Source: Hanleya hanleyi
Lineage: Eukaryota > Mollusca > Polyplacophora > Lepidopleurida > Hanleyidae
DNA: 64,000 nt
Reading direction: 5' to 3'
NCBI GenBank assembly: GCA_036873755.1
Contig: JAVTVY010033683.1
Location: forward strand, 87,269-151,268
Made by a program: the position numbers and the translations under genes. The notes beneath the pieces are model-generated. The model did not search any database and had not been told where the DNA came from. It worked only from the letters and a program-made list of their open reading frames with translations. Shown here in pieces: positions 21,169-34,200 of the stretch; within the stretch, counting starts at the first letter, position 1; every line of letters begins with the position of its first letter.

Positions 21169-21174
21169 AATAAA
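21169..21174 (+). terminator. Poly(A) signal AATAAA of the C4-like gene
   Basis: AATAAA 178 bases after the stop codon is a fitting position for 3' end formation. Confidence 0.5.
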
Positions 21175-22029
21175 ATTGCCAACTGGCTGTGTCAAATACT
21201 TTTCTTATCGGTGTGTTCATCTGGCCACTTAGACAACACCAACCTCCAAAAAGAGTTGTCTCCCATTATATCAGATGTGGCTTTGTTGGAGGTTGAAACA
21301 GCAGATGGCAGCATGAAGGTTATAATTCACGACAATGGTTTGCATTCCATCCAATCTCACTTTCGGCTCTTGCTGTATGACGCATTTTACTAGCCTCACT
21401 GTATATACCGATAACAATCTGCTAACGGACGGTCTGATTGGCTAAATTCGAATCATGCCCTCCACAAGAGGCGCTCTGATTGGTTACTCTATATTTTGAG
21501 CGAGGATAGCCCTTAGATATCATATTGTACAAATTGGAGCTGGCCTATTCAGGCTAGTATGCGCCCGCACTTTCACTGAGGGAAAACCTCACAATCGGTA
21601 AGCGCCCGTTCGCAGACCCAGAGGAAGTGGCTAGCATTATACCTCCAAAATCGAGTGCGCCCTTTTTGGGACTTCAGCCCATTCTACACAGGCAAGTTTT
21701 CAATATTTTCATGCCAAGGAAAAAGTGCTCTTGTAGAAAGGAATACGAAGCTGCGCATCTGACCCCCCACCCGCCTCTGGTTGCCAGCCATCCATAATGT
21801 ATTCAATTTGAACCATACTACTTTGAAGGAACACCAAGGTTGGTTGGTTGAAGTTTAACGTCGCACCTAACCTTATTGGTCACACGGCGACGATGACCCA
21901 AACAAACATACCCTAGCAAAACCCCAACCCCAACAAAAACCTAAAAACCAAAAGTACAAAAAAAAATTGAATTTCGAATTTTGAAAATTAGGCTCTACAG
22001 ACACTGATCAAAATGGACCCTCAGAGAGC
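21175..22029. other. Intergenic, with a SINE-like tail
   Basis: No gene is seen. At 21,838-21,935 the words GGTTGGTTGGTTGAAG and TTTAACGTCGCACC look like the complement of a molluscan SINE tail (ACGTTAAAC followed by CAAC repeats). Confidence 0.45.
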
Positions 22030-23400
22030 CTAATCTGTTTGGTACTTTAATCTACCTCCTGTGCCAGCCAAACATGGTACAAACCATGCTGCCCTAAGCT
22101 GGAGGGCAGCAGTTAAGTGACTAATATACAGATTATTAAACATTTTGCAATCAGAAATGGCCGCAAAGGTTCCCGTCCAATCAGACAAACCGGCAGTCAA
22201 TACTTGTCTCTTGATGTATCCATGATGTATACCAAACATCATACTGAACATTTGAACAGTATCAAAGGATATATAGATCATCAATGATTGTACAGAAATT
22301 GAAAATGGTTGCCAGGATTTCCATCCAATCAGAGAAAACAGTTCTGTCATTCATTTTTAGTCACTTGATGTATTGATGACGTATACAAAGTCTTGCATCA
22401 AACACTTGAACAGTACCAGAGGTACAGATTTTGCATAAATTAAATATGGTAATCGAGTTTTCCGCCTATTCAGAGAAACTGGTTGTCATTAATTGTTAGT
22501 TTCTTGATGTATTGATGATTTATAGTTTCATACAAAGCACTAAAATGGTATGAGATATAGATCATTAATGATTTTGCATAAATTAAAAATGGTCGCCAAG
22601 ATTTCCGTCCAATCAGAGAAACCAGTTCTGTCATTCATTGTAAGTCTCTTGATACATCGATGATGTATATTCCAAATTTTACATCCAGCACTTGAACGGT
22701 ATCAAAGATAGAGATCATTAATGATTTTGCATGAATTAAAGATGGCCGCCTATCCTTCCTGCCACTCAAAGGAACTGATGTGGTTATTCATTGCAATTGT
22801 CTTGATACTTCGATGCTGTGTACCAAGTTTCGTATAGAACGCTTAAATGGTATCAGATATATACATCATTAAAGATTTTGCATAAATTAAAGATGGCCAT
22901 CAAGATTTCCGCCCAATCAGAGGAACCAGTTCTGTCATTCATCATAAGTCTCTTGATGCATCTATGATGTTTACCAATTTTTACATCGAGCACATGAACG
23001 GTATCAGAGATAGAGATCATTAATGATTTTGCATAAATTAAAGATGGCCGGCCATCCTTCCCGCCACTCAGAGGAACTGATGTGGTTATTTATTGCAAGT
23101 CTCTTGATACATCGATGCTGTATACCAAGTTTCGTACAGAACACTTAAATGTTATCAGAGAAATACATCATTAAAGATTCTGCATCAATTAAAGATGGCC
23201 GCCAAGGTTTTTACCCATTCAGGGTAACTGGTTTGGTCATTCCTTTAAACTTTCTTGATGAATCGATGATCTATGCCAAGTTTCACACTGAACAGCGAAA
23301 TGGTTTCCTAGATGCACACGATTAATGGTTTCGCATAAATCAAAGATGGTCGCCAAAGTTTCCATCCAATCGGGTCCAGATTCAATAGGGGTCATGAGCA
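22030..23400 (+). repeat. ~150-bp tandem array, about 9 units
   Basis: Repeated landmarks AAAGATGGCCGCC, TTTCCGYCCAATCAGAG, CTCTTGATRCATCGATG and GAACGGTATCAGA recur at 150-152-base intervals (22739, 22890, 23040, 23192, 23343). Units are diverged. The array ends in a GACGGACAGACGGACG run (about 23,475-23,520). Confidence 0.85.
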
Positions 23401-24286
23401 TATGGATGCGCACGGCAAGTTTGGTGTGTCTAGGGTAAGTCGTTCTAAAGATATCTTGGCAACGAGAAAGCTGCGACGGACAGACGGACGCTCCGACAGA
23501 CGGACGGACGGACGTACATGACGACGACAATACCCTTCGGCCAAATTTTGACCAAGGGATAAAAAGTGACAACTTTTCCTCGTCACTTCCCACTTGTTCA
23601 AAAGCGGGTCGTGCTAGCTTTTGCTTGACAAATGAACAAGGGATCAAGGAAACTGTGCCGTGTGGAAAGCCAACGAGAAAATTTGCCACTTATTTTATGC
23701 GCGCGCGTCTTCCATGCCGCTGGTCAACTTCCGGTATTCCTTTAAAGTGAAAGCAAACATGTAGTTTCTCGATTCACTCGACAGCTGGACTTCCGTCGTT
23801 CATGGCAGTGCCGGACCCACGACGAGGAAAGCTGCCATGGTGGCTTATCTACATGGACACGTCACTTATCCAGACTTGGCAAGGAAAAATTGTCAAGGAA
23901 AACTTGCACGTGTAATACGGGCTTTACTGAAAAACGTCCTCGGAAAACCAGTTAGTGTACGACCATGACAAGTGCACAATGGTCTTAATCCGGGCGAATC
24001 ATCATATACCATAGTCAATATTTGATTCAAATCTTCCTGTTAGCAAAATGACGTCGACAGATATATAACTGAAAGGCATCAAACGCCGTCAGTAGTTATA
24101 TATAGTTAACTCGTATTCTGATGCAAATCATTAATAAACCATGACCGAAGATGAAACCAATGTAATACTTGCATGATTTTTGCAAGAAAAGGCATTAGAC
24201 ATTTATATGAATATTCATCAGCTGTGACGTAGACCAATCGAAATCGAGGTGTTGTGATTGACATTAAACCGTTGGTGGCGGTGTGC

Positions 24287-24424
24287 AAGGAAAGAATGTC
24301 ACAGGAAACGATGTCCGTTTCATATCTTTTTCTCTAGAAAAATATGTCTTACCTGAGTTGCAAATCAGGAAAGAATGGCCTAGCTAGGTTATTAGATATT
24401 TTTCCTACCTGACATTCTTTCCTT
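24287..24424. repeat. Short inverted-repeat element
   Basis: AAGGAAAGAATGTCA (24287-24301) is exactly inverted at 24410-24424, with a third partial copy, GGAAAGAATGGC, inside. It could be a small MITE. Confidence 0.45.
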
Positions 24425-24801
24425 TTACCGGTATCATGAGTATGCGGTTTTTTTAACTGACGTATATATTACCGTATTGGACCATTGACCAACCATGTAG
24501 CTACAGAAGCTCTTGCTTAGTCACAACTGTTTATATAGATAATACCTGCGGTTGATAGTCACAGATCGCGCGTATGGATCTCCGTGTCCAATTTCCAAAC
24601 AGCGCATGTCAGCTGAACGACTATCGTCTTTCTCTCAAGCCCTGCCCGCAATTGAAATATTGTTAACAAGCTCTCAGCGTAGAGATCACTCCGCCAATAC
24701 AAACATTCTATCACCGTAATAACCTCATTAATTCATTAACAAAATATCTCCGAAAATCTGTTCATTAATAACCTACACTGATTTTCACTGCTAACGAGTT
24801 T

Positions 24802-25041
24802 ATGTTATTGATTTTTATTTGTGTTTCGCATGAATATAGTCCATGCGTATGGACTGACGTAGTGTGTGATGCAGTGGATGCTATTACTGACGGTGTAGGG
24901 GCGAAGGCTTGTCAGGCGATCGTCTGTCGACTGTATAGCATTGTCGCTGAACGCAAATCAAAGCGCCGTATTCTAATTAATTGTTGTAGATATGCTAAAG
25001 GTGCATGTTGTTATGACAGCCTTTCTGTCATTTCAGGTTAG
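24802..25041 (+). other. 79-codon cysteine-rich open frame
   Basis: ATG 24802 to TAG 25039-25041, starting MLLIFICVSHEY and containing nine Cys, two of them as CC pairs (NCCRYAKGACCYD). An AATAAA follows 6 bases after the stop. The hydrophobic start is short for a signal peptide. It could be a small secreted peptide, an exon reading into an intron, or chance; no family is recognised. Confidence 0.2.
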
Positions 25042-25309
25042 TTAGCTAATAAAACAATGTACCTGCTGTTTGTCATTCACTAATCTCTTCCCCTACATCG
25101 CTGTACTGTTTGGAAGGTCCCCTTTTCAAATCGAGAATTGATCAATCGAAACATCAGTTTCGCCAGTAGACTGTTTCATCCAGCTCCGGAGACTGTATTG
25201 GACCCCTGTTATGAGGATGCTCCGTGTCGTATAAACCGTACCGTATAAATATTTATCCTGATGCTCCTTACCCATTATTCCATTTTACGACAGCGACCCC
25301 AACATACAT

Positions 25310-25545
25310 GCACAACACGGCGTCCACCGTAATTTGGGGGAGTTGAAGTCGCTGTGAAAACGGCTCGTGTACAGCTAACCACCGGCACTGGAAACGTTAA
25401 TAAAAGCGACCAGCGTCGATGATAAGGAGTTAGCTTCCAGAAAATAACCGGTAAGGAGCATCAGGTTAAATATTTATACGCGGAGATCCATACTCGCGAT
25501 CTGTGACTATCAACCGCAAGCATTATTGATAGGAACAGTTGTGGA
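25310..25545 (+). pseudogene. Decayed copy of the 13.3-kb exon candidate
   Basis: Matches 13,280-13,545 across the start region (GGCGTCCACCGTAA), the coding part (AACGTTAATAAAAGCGACC), the donor (CCGGTAAGGAGCATCA) and the intron (TATTATTGATAGGAACAGTT...). The start codon is lost and in-frame stops have appeared. Confidence 0.7.
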
Positions 25546-26380
25546 TACTGTTGCTTGATAAAAGCTAACACACACTATTGTGAGATGCATAAGACGTACG
25601 TGTATTTTTATTTCAGCAAAAGGAAAATAAAGCAAAATTCTATAAAATATAGATTACATAGATTTAAGCGAAGAATAAGGATGTGTATTGGTCGTTACTA
25701 AAATGGAGCAATAAGAATCAATTTCTACTGTATAATTGTATGATGCTACTGATTGGTCTAAAGCGAATGCAGTGATTTCGTCGTGCCATTTGTTGAATGT
25801 TCGTGCCGGTTCGGGTATCTTCTGACGTCTATCCAACGGGGGGGAGAGCGGGATTGGGAGTCGTGCGTGCCATCACCCTGTCACAAGCCGCTATGGCTCT
25901 TTCCAAACCGGGATATGCTTGACGGAACAAGGTATGGCGAATGTAAAATCCAAATGTTCCCTGAAAATAGAAAAGTATTCCTCATAAATAGATAGATGAA
26001 ATGCTCTGAGTTTTACTAACTGATTCGCAAGAAATGGAATCACATAGCATATTAATATCCTGACACATAATGGACCAGGCCCATGAGGATATTGTATACA
26101 TGTACCTGCAGACTGGCACCGAGAGCATTGTCAGCAGAATCATTCGATATTGTATCGTCTTGCCCGATTTTGGTATGAAAATGCACATTCTAACCCCAAA
26201 AAGTATAATAACACAATATATAATTTGTCTTCAATATATACTTCAAAACATTAAATGTGATGGAGAATTAATCCAAACTTAATTTGAAAACTAGGCCCAT
26301 AGGATTATAGAGGGAACTATTTTGTGGGAGGGACCATTCAATCATAAATATTTTGTTTATGGTGTAGTAATAGTATAGTA
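25546..26380. other. Intergenic, no gene seen
   Basis: No repeat or domain was recognised. Open frames are short and lack family resemblance. Confidence 0.4.
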
Positions 26381-27430
26381 TAGCATACATTTATTTTTAC
26401 CATAAAGGGCCATAACTAAATAATTGAATGAAGTTTTATCAAAGCTGACTGGAAACACCTACATGATACTAAGCATCTAATGTAAAAATTTCAAACTTCT
26501 TTGCCAATTTTTACGGGAGACATAGCTCAAATGGTAAAGGCTATGACTCTGTAGAACATCATCGAAACGGCTAGAACAACTGATAGTGCACACCTGCAAC
26601 ATACTACGCATCTTCGAATAAAATTTCAAAGATGTCCATCAAATAATAATCGAGATATACATCGGAAAAGAATATATTTATGTTGACAATGATTGGCCAT
26701 AACTCTAGGGGAACGCGGGTAAAAAGACGATGTACGCCTACAACCACAAAGCATTTACTACGGAAATTTTAAACTTTTTCGCTCATTTTCAAGGGAGACA
26801 GAGTCTAGACAAGAATGTACTATAGCATACATTGATGTCGACGATAACGATAAGGGTCATAACTCAGTGGAATATAATTGAAATGGCTGAAACTGCACAT
26901 CTGCAAGGTACTATAAGCATCTTCCATGTAAGTTTCGAAGTTGTCCATCAAATAGTAACAGAGATATGGACCGGATAAGAATATATTGATGTCGGCGATA
27001 AAGGGCCATAACACTGGGGAAATCATCGAAACGGGTAAAACACTGACACTGCACATCAGCATGGTAAGATAAGCCTCTTCCATGTAAGTTTCGAAGTTGT
27101 CCATCAAATAGTAACAGAGATATGGACCGGATAATAATATATTGATGTCGGCGATAAAGGGCCATAACTCTGGGGAAATCATGCATCGAAACGGGTAAAA
27201 CACTGACACTGCACATCAGCATGGTAAAATAAGCCTCTTCCATGTAAGTTTCGAAGTTGTCCATCAAATAGTAACAGAGATATGGACCGGATAAGAATAT
27301 ATTGATGTCGGCGATAAAGGGCCATAACTCTGGGGAAATCAACGAAACGGGTAAAACACTGACACTACACATCAGCATGGTAAGAAAGCCTCTTCCATGT
27401 AAGTTTGAAGTTATCCATGAACCGACCCTG
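26381..27430 (+). repeat. ~155-bp tandem array, about 6 units
   Basis: Units share AAAGGGCCATAACTC, CATCGAAACGG, TTTCGAAGTTGTCCATCAAA and GAGATATGGACCGGATAA; later intervals are 153-158 bases and the last three units are nearly identical. The minus-strand frames through it are by-products. A GGACAGACGGGGG run follows, as in the other diverged arrays. Confidence 0.88.
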
Positions 27431-27930
27431 GTATCGTCCGGGTTGGCCATACAACTGGACAGACGGGGGTGGGCATACTAATAAAATAGCCTATGTGAAC
27501 TGCTATCGAAATTGGCAATATTTTTTTACGATGAAATTATTCAAATGTGTTACAATTAGGTCTACAATTAAAAAAAACCCTCCACCTTCGTTCCACTCTC
27601 CTCATCTTTGAATAACAAATATTTAGGACATAACCATAAGTCCAGTTCAGTCAAATTACAAATACCCGTATAATTGCGAGACTATTTTGATTATTTTATC
27701 TATTATCTCAATGAAAATGAGAAGATAACAAACAAGTTTCGTCGATCGTGTTTCGACAATAAGCCTGCGTTATTACAACGCCGTATATCTAAAGGTTCCC
27801 CTGTACCACGAATTTCCTACCACACTGATTCTAAACAGAGTTAAGCAGAACCTTTATCATTTATATTCGCTCACATACTAGACATTAAAAGTTCAAAACG
27901 ACTAACAGACCCGATATGATCAAGAAGTAG

Positions 27931-28053
27931 GGCATCGTTAGATTCTTGGTATGTGCTTTAGAATAGGTTAACCAGAAGACTATTCTGTGAAGTCATGTGA
28001 CGCAGTCAGTATGTCGGCACCTCTTCCCACTTCCCTTATATGTGTTGTAATTA
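27931..28053 (-). repeat. Solo fragment of the 506-bp unit
   Basis: Complement of the first ~123 bases of the 506-bp unit. It ends at the same 5' base (TTACAACACATAT), so that point may be a true element end. Confidence 0.85.
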
Positions 28054-28789
28054 CAGTGTAAGAAAATAGTTGAAACTTGAACAAATGCATTTCTATTCCG
28101 CATCGGATATAGGATAGAGGAGTACTTCGGTTAACTCGAGTGTAAATCAATCTTGGATATTTTCCACAACTATACTGCGGATCTCTGGATAGATCCTCAA
28201 AAATGGCATATTGAATGACCTGGTTCGGTTCATTGGGGATTTATCCCAACAAGTATAGTGTTGAAAGAAATTTCTCAGTTGGCTTACAATACAATATATT
28301 GTACGCTCTGGAGACGTTTGTTTTGGATATAAGCGACACTCCCACAGACCGCCTGTTGTTACTTTATATGGCATCAATGACCTTTGTGCCAGAGGGCATG
28401 AATCATAATGACGTCTCCCTATGTAATTTTTGCAGAGTTAACTATTGATTTTTGACAACCTCCAAAGTAGACGACTAATTAAAATGGACAGACTTTAGTG
28501 ATCACCAGCGGAACGCTTTAATAACTGAGTAACACTGGATCTTATGGATTTTGAATAACAGCATCTTAAACTAGTATATTTGTGAAAAATCTTTTTGGGG
28601 TGAAAACAACACACTTTTTTCTCTGTAAACATATAACGCCAATCTAGAGCCAAAAGCAAATTTACACGGTTTATGGGTCATGTTGTTGCTGTTGTTGTTG
28701 TCCAAAGATGGTTTTGGTTCTAGATTGGCTTCATGACTTCTGGCTTCAAAGAGAAAATGTGCTGCTTTCACTTCGACACAGATTAACCA

Positions 28790-30935
28790 TTCACAAACCC
28801 TTCATTACCCATTTCATTCATTAACCCTTCATAAACCCTGCATTAGCCCTTCGTAAAACCTTCATAAACCCTTCATTACACCTTCATAAGCTTTCATAAA
28901 CCCTTCATTAACACTTCATAAACACTTCATAAACCCTTCGTTAACCCTTCATTGACCCTTCATAAACCTTTCATTTACCCCTTCATAACCCTTGATTAAT
29001 CCTACATTAAACCTTCGTTAACCCTTCGTAAACACTTCATAAACCCTTCATTAACCCTTCATAAACCCTACATTAGCCCTTCATAGCCCTTCATAAAGCC
29101 TTCATTAACCCTTCATAAACCCCTCATTTACCCCTCATAAACCCTTCATTAACACTTCATAAACACTTCATAAACCCTTCGTTACCCCTTCATTGACCCT
29201 TCATAAACCTTTCATTTACCCCTTCATAACCCTTGATTAACCCTACATTAAACCTTCGTTAACCCTTCGTAAACACTTCATAAACCCTTCATAAACCCTT
29301 CATTAACCCTTCATAAACCCTACATTAGCCCTTCATAAAGCCTTCATTAACCCTTCATAAATCCCTCATTTACCCCTCATAAACCCTTCATTAACCCTTC
29401 ATAAACCCTACATTAGCCCTTCGTAGCCCTTCATAAAGCCTTCATTAACCCTTCATAAACCCCTCATAAACCCTTCATTAACCCTTCATAAAGCCTTCAT
29501 AAAGCCTTCATTAACCCTTCATAAACCCTTCATAAACCCCTCATTTACCCCTCATAAACCCTTCATTAACCCTTCATAAACCCTACATTAGTCCTTCATA
29601 GCCCTTCATAAAGCCTTCATTAACCCTTCATAAACCCTTCATAAACCCCTCATTTACCCCTCATAAACCCTTCATTAACCCTTCATAAACCCTACATTAG
29701 CCCTTCATAGCCCTTCATTAACCCTTCATAAACCCCTCATTTACCCCTCATAAACCCTTCATTAACCCTTCATAAAGCCTTCATTAACCCTTCATAAACC
29801 CTTCATAAACCCCTCATTTACCCCTCATAAACCCCTCATTAACCCTTCATAAACCCCTCATTTACCCCTCATAACCCCTTCATTAACTCTTCATAAACCC
29901 TTCATAAACCCTTCATAAACCCCTCATTTACCCCTCATAAACCCCTCATTTACCCCTCATAAAGCCTTCATTACCCTTCATAAACCCTACATTAGCCCTT
30001 CATAAAGCCTTCATTAACCCTTCATAAACCATTCATAAACCCCTCATTTATCCCTCATAAACCCTTCATTAACCCTTCATAAACCCTACATTAGCCCTTC
30101 ATAGCCCTTCGTAAAGCCTTCATTAACCCTTCATAAACCCCTCACCAACCCCTCATTTACCCCTCATAAACCCTTCATTAACCCTTCATAAACCCTACAT
30201 TAGCCCTTCATAGCCCTTCATAAAGCCTTCATTAACCCTTCATAAACCCTTCATAAACCCCTCATTTACCCCTCATTAACCCTTCATAAAGCCTTCATTA
30301 ACCCTTCATAAACCCTTCATAAACCCCTCATTTACCCCTCATAAACCCTTCATTAACCCTTCATAAAGCCTTCATTAACCCTTCATTAACCCTTCATAAA
30401 CCCCTCATTTACCCCTCATAAAACCTTCATAAAGCCTTCATTAACCCTTCATAAACCCCTCATTTACCCCTCACAAACCCTTCATAAACCCCTCATTTAC
30501 CCCTCACAAACCCTTCATTAACCCTTCATAAACCCCTCATCTACCCCTCACAAACCCTTCATTAACCCTTCATAAACCCCTCATTTACCCCTCACAAACC
30601 CTTCATTAACCCTTCATAAACCCTTCATAAACACCTCATTTACCGCTCACAAACCCCTCATTTACCCTTCACAAACCCTTCATTAACCCTTCCTTTGCCC
30701 TTCATAGAACCTTCATTACCCCCTTCATAACCATTTATCAACCCTTTATAAACTTTCATAAACCCTTCACTAAACCTTCAAATACACTTCATTAACCCAT
30801 CATAAACCCTTCATTAACCCTTCATAACCCTTCATTAACCCTTCATACCCTTCATTAACCCTTTATAAACCCTATATTAACCCTTCAAAATCCTTCATTA
30901 ACACTTCGCAAACCGCTCATTAACCCTTCGTAAAC
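28790..30935 (+). repeat. 11-bp minisatellite, about 2.1 kb
   Basis: Words of the type CCCTTCATAAA and CCCTTCATTAA alternate, with CCCTCATTTAC and CCCTACATTAG variants and higher-order blocks. About 190 monomers. It lies just downstream of the last confirmed exon of the temptin-monooxygenase gene, so it is probably in its last intron or 3' flank. Confidence 0.95.
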
Positions 30936-31065
30936 CGTTCTCTTAAAATTTATCTCATTTGGCCCGTCAGTGACATATTTCAGCACTTGGTAAGGTGTTT
31001 GCATTGTGTTTACAGTTACATCCTTGTACAATCTCAAACGCCCACTAAAGTGACGTGATACTTAC

Positions 31066-31229
31066 GTGCATGCATGCGTCAGAGAGTAGAGGACGAAGGA
31101 GATCTTGACACTGCGGCGAGCATTCAACCCCCCTTGCAGTGTCACATGTGGTGTTCATTGCTGGGTTCGTTGATACATCGATTCCAAGACTCGACACTCT
31201 CAAGAAGTCACAGCCTCTCTGATTGACGG
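31066..31229 (-). CDS. Exon 10: Cys-rich tail
   Basis: Acceptor TTATTGCAG fits the required phase and gives VNQRGCDFLRVSSLGIDVST, then a Cys-rich part with VECSPQCQDLLRPLLSDAC. Donor CAC|GTAAGT, phase 0, so at least one more exon should follow. No convincing candidate was found down to 28 kb. Confidence 0.78.
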
Positions 31230-34200
31230 CTGCAATAAATCAAAGTTGCATTATTTCGAATTCTATATTTCCCACAAGCCGAACAAAGACCATATTCTCG
31301 CTCAAATAAAAAGCAATTTTTCTTGGGACACTCCGCACTCCGAATGTGACGCGTCAATACAGCTGATTATTGTTAATCCAAAACCTCCGAAAACCTGCAA
31401 CGGTCAACTGCATAAAAATTATGAATTTATGTTTGGTCAAGAAGCCCTCGCTAGCAACTTTTGGAATATTCTACAAAGATGTTTTCGTTGTAAGAAAAAT
31501 GTGACACGTCAATACCAATCATATAAGCCTTTCAAATAATCAAACTTCTTGTATTATTATTATTATTATTATTATGTAAACCCGTATTGGACGAGACGCC
31601 AATACGGGTTTTCATCACAACATGGACGAGTACAATACCAGTCCATATTGTACGAAGCACTGTATAATGACCTATTTATTATACAGGTCATCGAAATATT
31701 AAACTAAATTATTTATTATTGAGTTGTTACAATATAGTTTTGTTAGATTAAACAACATAACATTAAGATATTCAACTATAACAAAAATTCTACTACAGGA
31801 CCCCTAAATTCCTAGAATGCAATAGACTCCAAATCTGTAATTCTGCAAATATCATGTTAATCTATTATCAGTCTCTACTTTACGAACTTCATTTGAGACA
31901 AATTTGACTGACTGGGTAATGTAACTTTGACTTTAGATAAATAATGATATTTAAGATATTTCCTAGATGATCGAGCGAGAAAATAGGGTTTTCAACTTTT
32001 TGTAGCTTCATTTTGGCGCCTTTAAAAGAGTTAACTCCCTTAGAAAGCGTACAATATGAATTCAATACGGCATTTTGGGATCCAATATGACTGGGTATTG
32101 TACGGTCACGTGGTGCGATTGAAATGAATTGATTGGATCAAAGGACATAGCTGTATAATAATATGTATTATGTGAAATATAAATTTGTGTTCATGTATCA
32201 TATCTTTGCTGCAAGAGGAACTCGTGGTTCTCTGCTAGATAATCCAGGATTTCGACCGTTAACTTAAGTTATCAATTCGAAAACCTAGGTTCTCGGTTTG
32301 ATATCAACTGTGATTTGTCTGATGTAGAAACTCGAGGTTATGGAAAGAGAAACTCGGGGTTGTCTGGTAGATAACCTGGGTTTTCGACCGTTAACTCAAG
32401 TTTCCGATTCGAAAAACATGGTTTCGCTTTGAATAACTTAAGTTATCTGCAAACATACGTTATCTGTTAGGTTTTCCGTTCGATAACTGCGAGTTTCTGA
32501 TTATTTGAACACTTAGAACAGCGGAGAATAGACTGGAGAAATCTGATAAATTACAGAATTTGCATACCCCTTTTGAAACGTATTTTGTCTGGGCTTACAA
32601 AAGATACAGATATGAATAACTTCCGTATCATTCAAGAGGTGTTGTAGATATGTAATACTTACCGCGTATAGATGACCTAGATGGTTATAGGTTGGAAGAG
32701 GATATGGAGTTCATGTCTCTCGAGGGAATATATACGAGGAAATGAAACTCCCATACTCACTTTTACAGATGCTGATGTCCCCGATCTGGTGGCACCCTTT
32801 GAACTTTGGAATTCTGGGATAATAGTTGAAGAAGGTGAAGCACATTTCATCCTGTAGGAGAGAAAATTGAGGAAACATAAAATAAATGGATTGATTTTCG
32901 TCTTTTCAACAAAAAAACATGATGGGGAAGATGAATTTTTTTGAAAATATTAACCGGCAAATCATAAATTCGGTCTTTTCCGGAAGTTACTGGTACTATC
33001 TCCACCAATTCAATCATTCTGAATCAATCTCCTGTATTTTCTTTGGTCTATATCAGGAGACACCCCCTATCCACATTCTCTGCCTCACCTACTCCCAAAA
33101 ATCTTGTTCAAAGACCTGTGACGAAATATAGGCCTACAGCAAATCGACAATGGGGTTATCCGGCTGATGGTTAAAGGGAGCAAATCTTGTAACTACTGGA
33201 ACAACAGCTACTAGAACAACAGCGCCCTCTATCTCATTGAAATACAATACTTCCATTGATGAATAGTCATATCCTGAGATTATATTTCAATGTGATAGAG
33301 GGCACATGTGTTCCATGGGTTACAAGATTTACTCCCCTTATCCCAGACTGCCCACGGTGTTTAGAAGAACCACTGCACGTTTTCATTGCCGCTGACCTTG
33401 ATAGGGCACGTGCATTTGCTTATCTATGACCCGATCACTCCCATAAAGCTTCCGTGGCCGCACAGTAGTTCCAATATTATACTATCATCGATGAGCCTGC
33501 CGTCTTTGTTAGACTATCGTGAACTAAAATTTAAAGTTATACCGTAACACTCAAACAGATGCATTTCGAAAGCTAAACAATAACAAATACATCGAATTGA
33601 CTGTTACAGATTCATGACGTCATCTCGAGTAAAGGGGCTGTCCCGGCCGGGTTAGAAGGGGACAGATTCGCCCGCCTCCACGCATTAGAGAGCGATTGGG
33701 GGCTTGGATTGAAAATCAGCCCAGTGAGCCGGTTGCCCTTAGCCATCAGCTGAAGAAGCCCATTGAGTTGACTGTCCTCCATAATGAGAGCCGATTATTA
33801 GGCCATCTACCTGTGTACTGTCCCCGTAGTAAACTGTATGATTCCTCTTCCGGAATCCATACTTGGATTGATAGACACAGGTTGTTTTCCACTCATCACC
33901 TGTAATGTACAAGAGACGTCCCAATCATACCGGCAGTTTTCAAACGACATCGACCCAAGATCGAACGGTACGGGTATATCATTGCTGTTTGGGGCATATT
34001 TTGCAGGAGCTCCCAAAAACCGGGGGGGGGCTCGACTATCATAGCACTTTAGGCGAGCGTCCAGGGGCCGCCTATGCCCCGGAAGCTCCGCGCTCCTAGA
34101 TGGCTGCAGACGCATTCTGGCCGATTTCCGGCATATAAAACGACATATCATCACTATATAATCAACTGCATTTTGATATTGTTCTTGTGATTTTTCTCGT

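Noticed and set aside
26515..26560. tRNA gene (AGCTCAAATGGTAAAGG resembles a D arm)
   Set aside because: No B box or closing stem; the sequence is part of the diverged ~155-bp array.
26820..27450. Minus-strand frames of 129 and 179 codons with repeated SGPYLCYYLMDNF
   Set aside because: These are translations of the ~155-bp array.
28215..28448. Plus-strand 77-codon frame and the opposing frame ending VVENIQD as possible last exon of the fusion gene
   Set aside because: The acceptors available give stops at once in the required phase, and no family features are seen.
28790..30935. Telomere or telomere-like DNA
   Set aside because: The unit is 11 bases (CCCTTCATAAA/TTAA type); it is not the TTAGGG repeat of molluscan telomeres.
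28790..30935. CRISPR-like array
   Set aside because: There are no unique spacers; this and the other arrays are plain tandem repeats in eukaryotic DNA.
31246..31539. 97-codon frame as a gene
   Set aside because: No ATG at its start, no family, and it lies opposite an intron.
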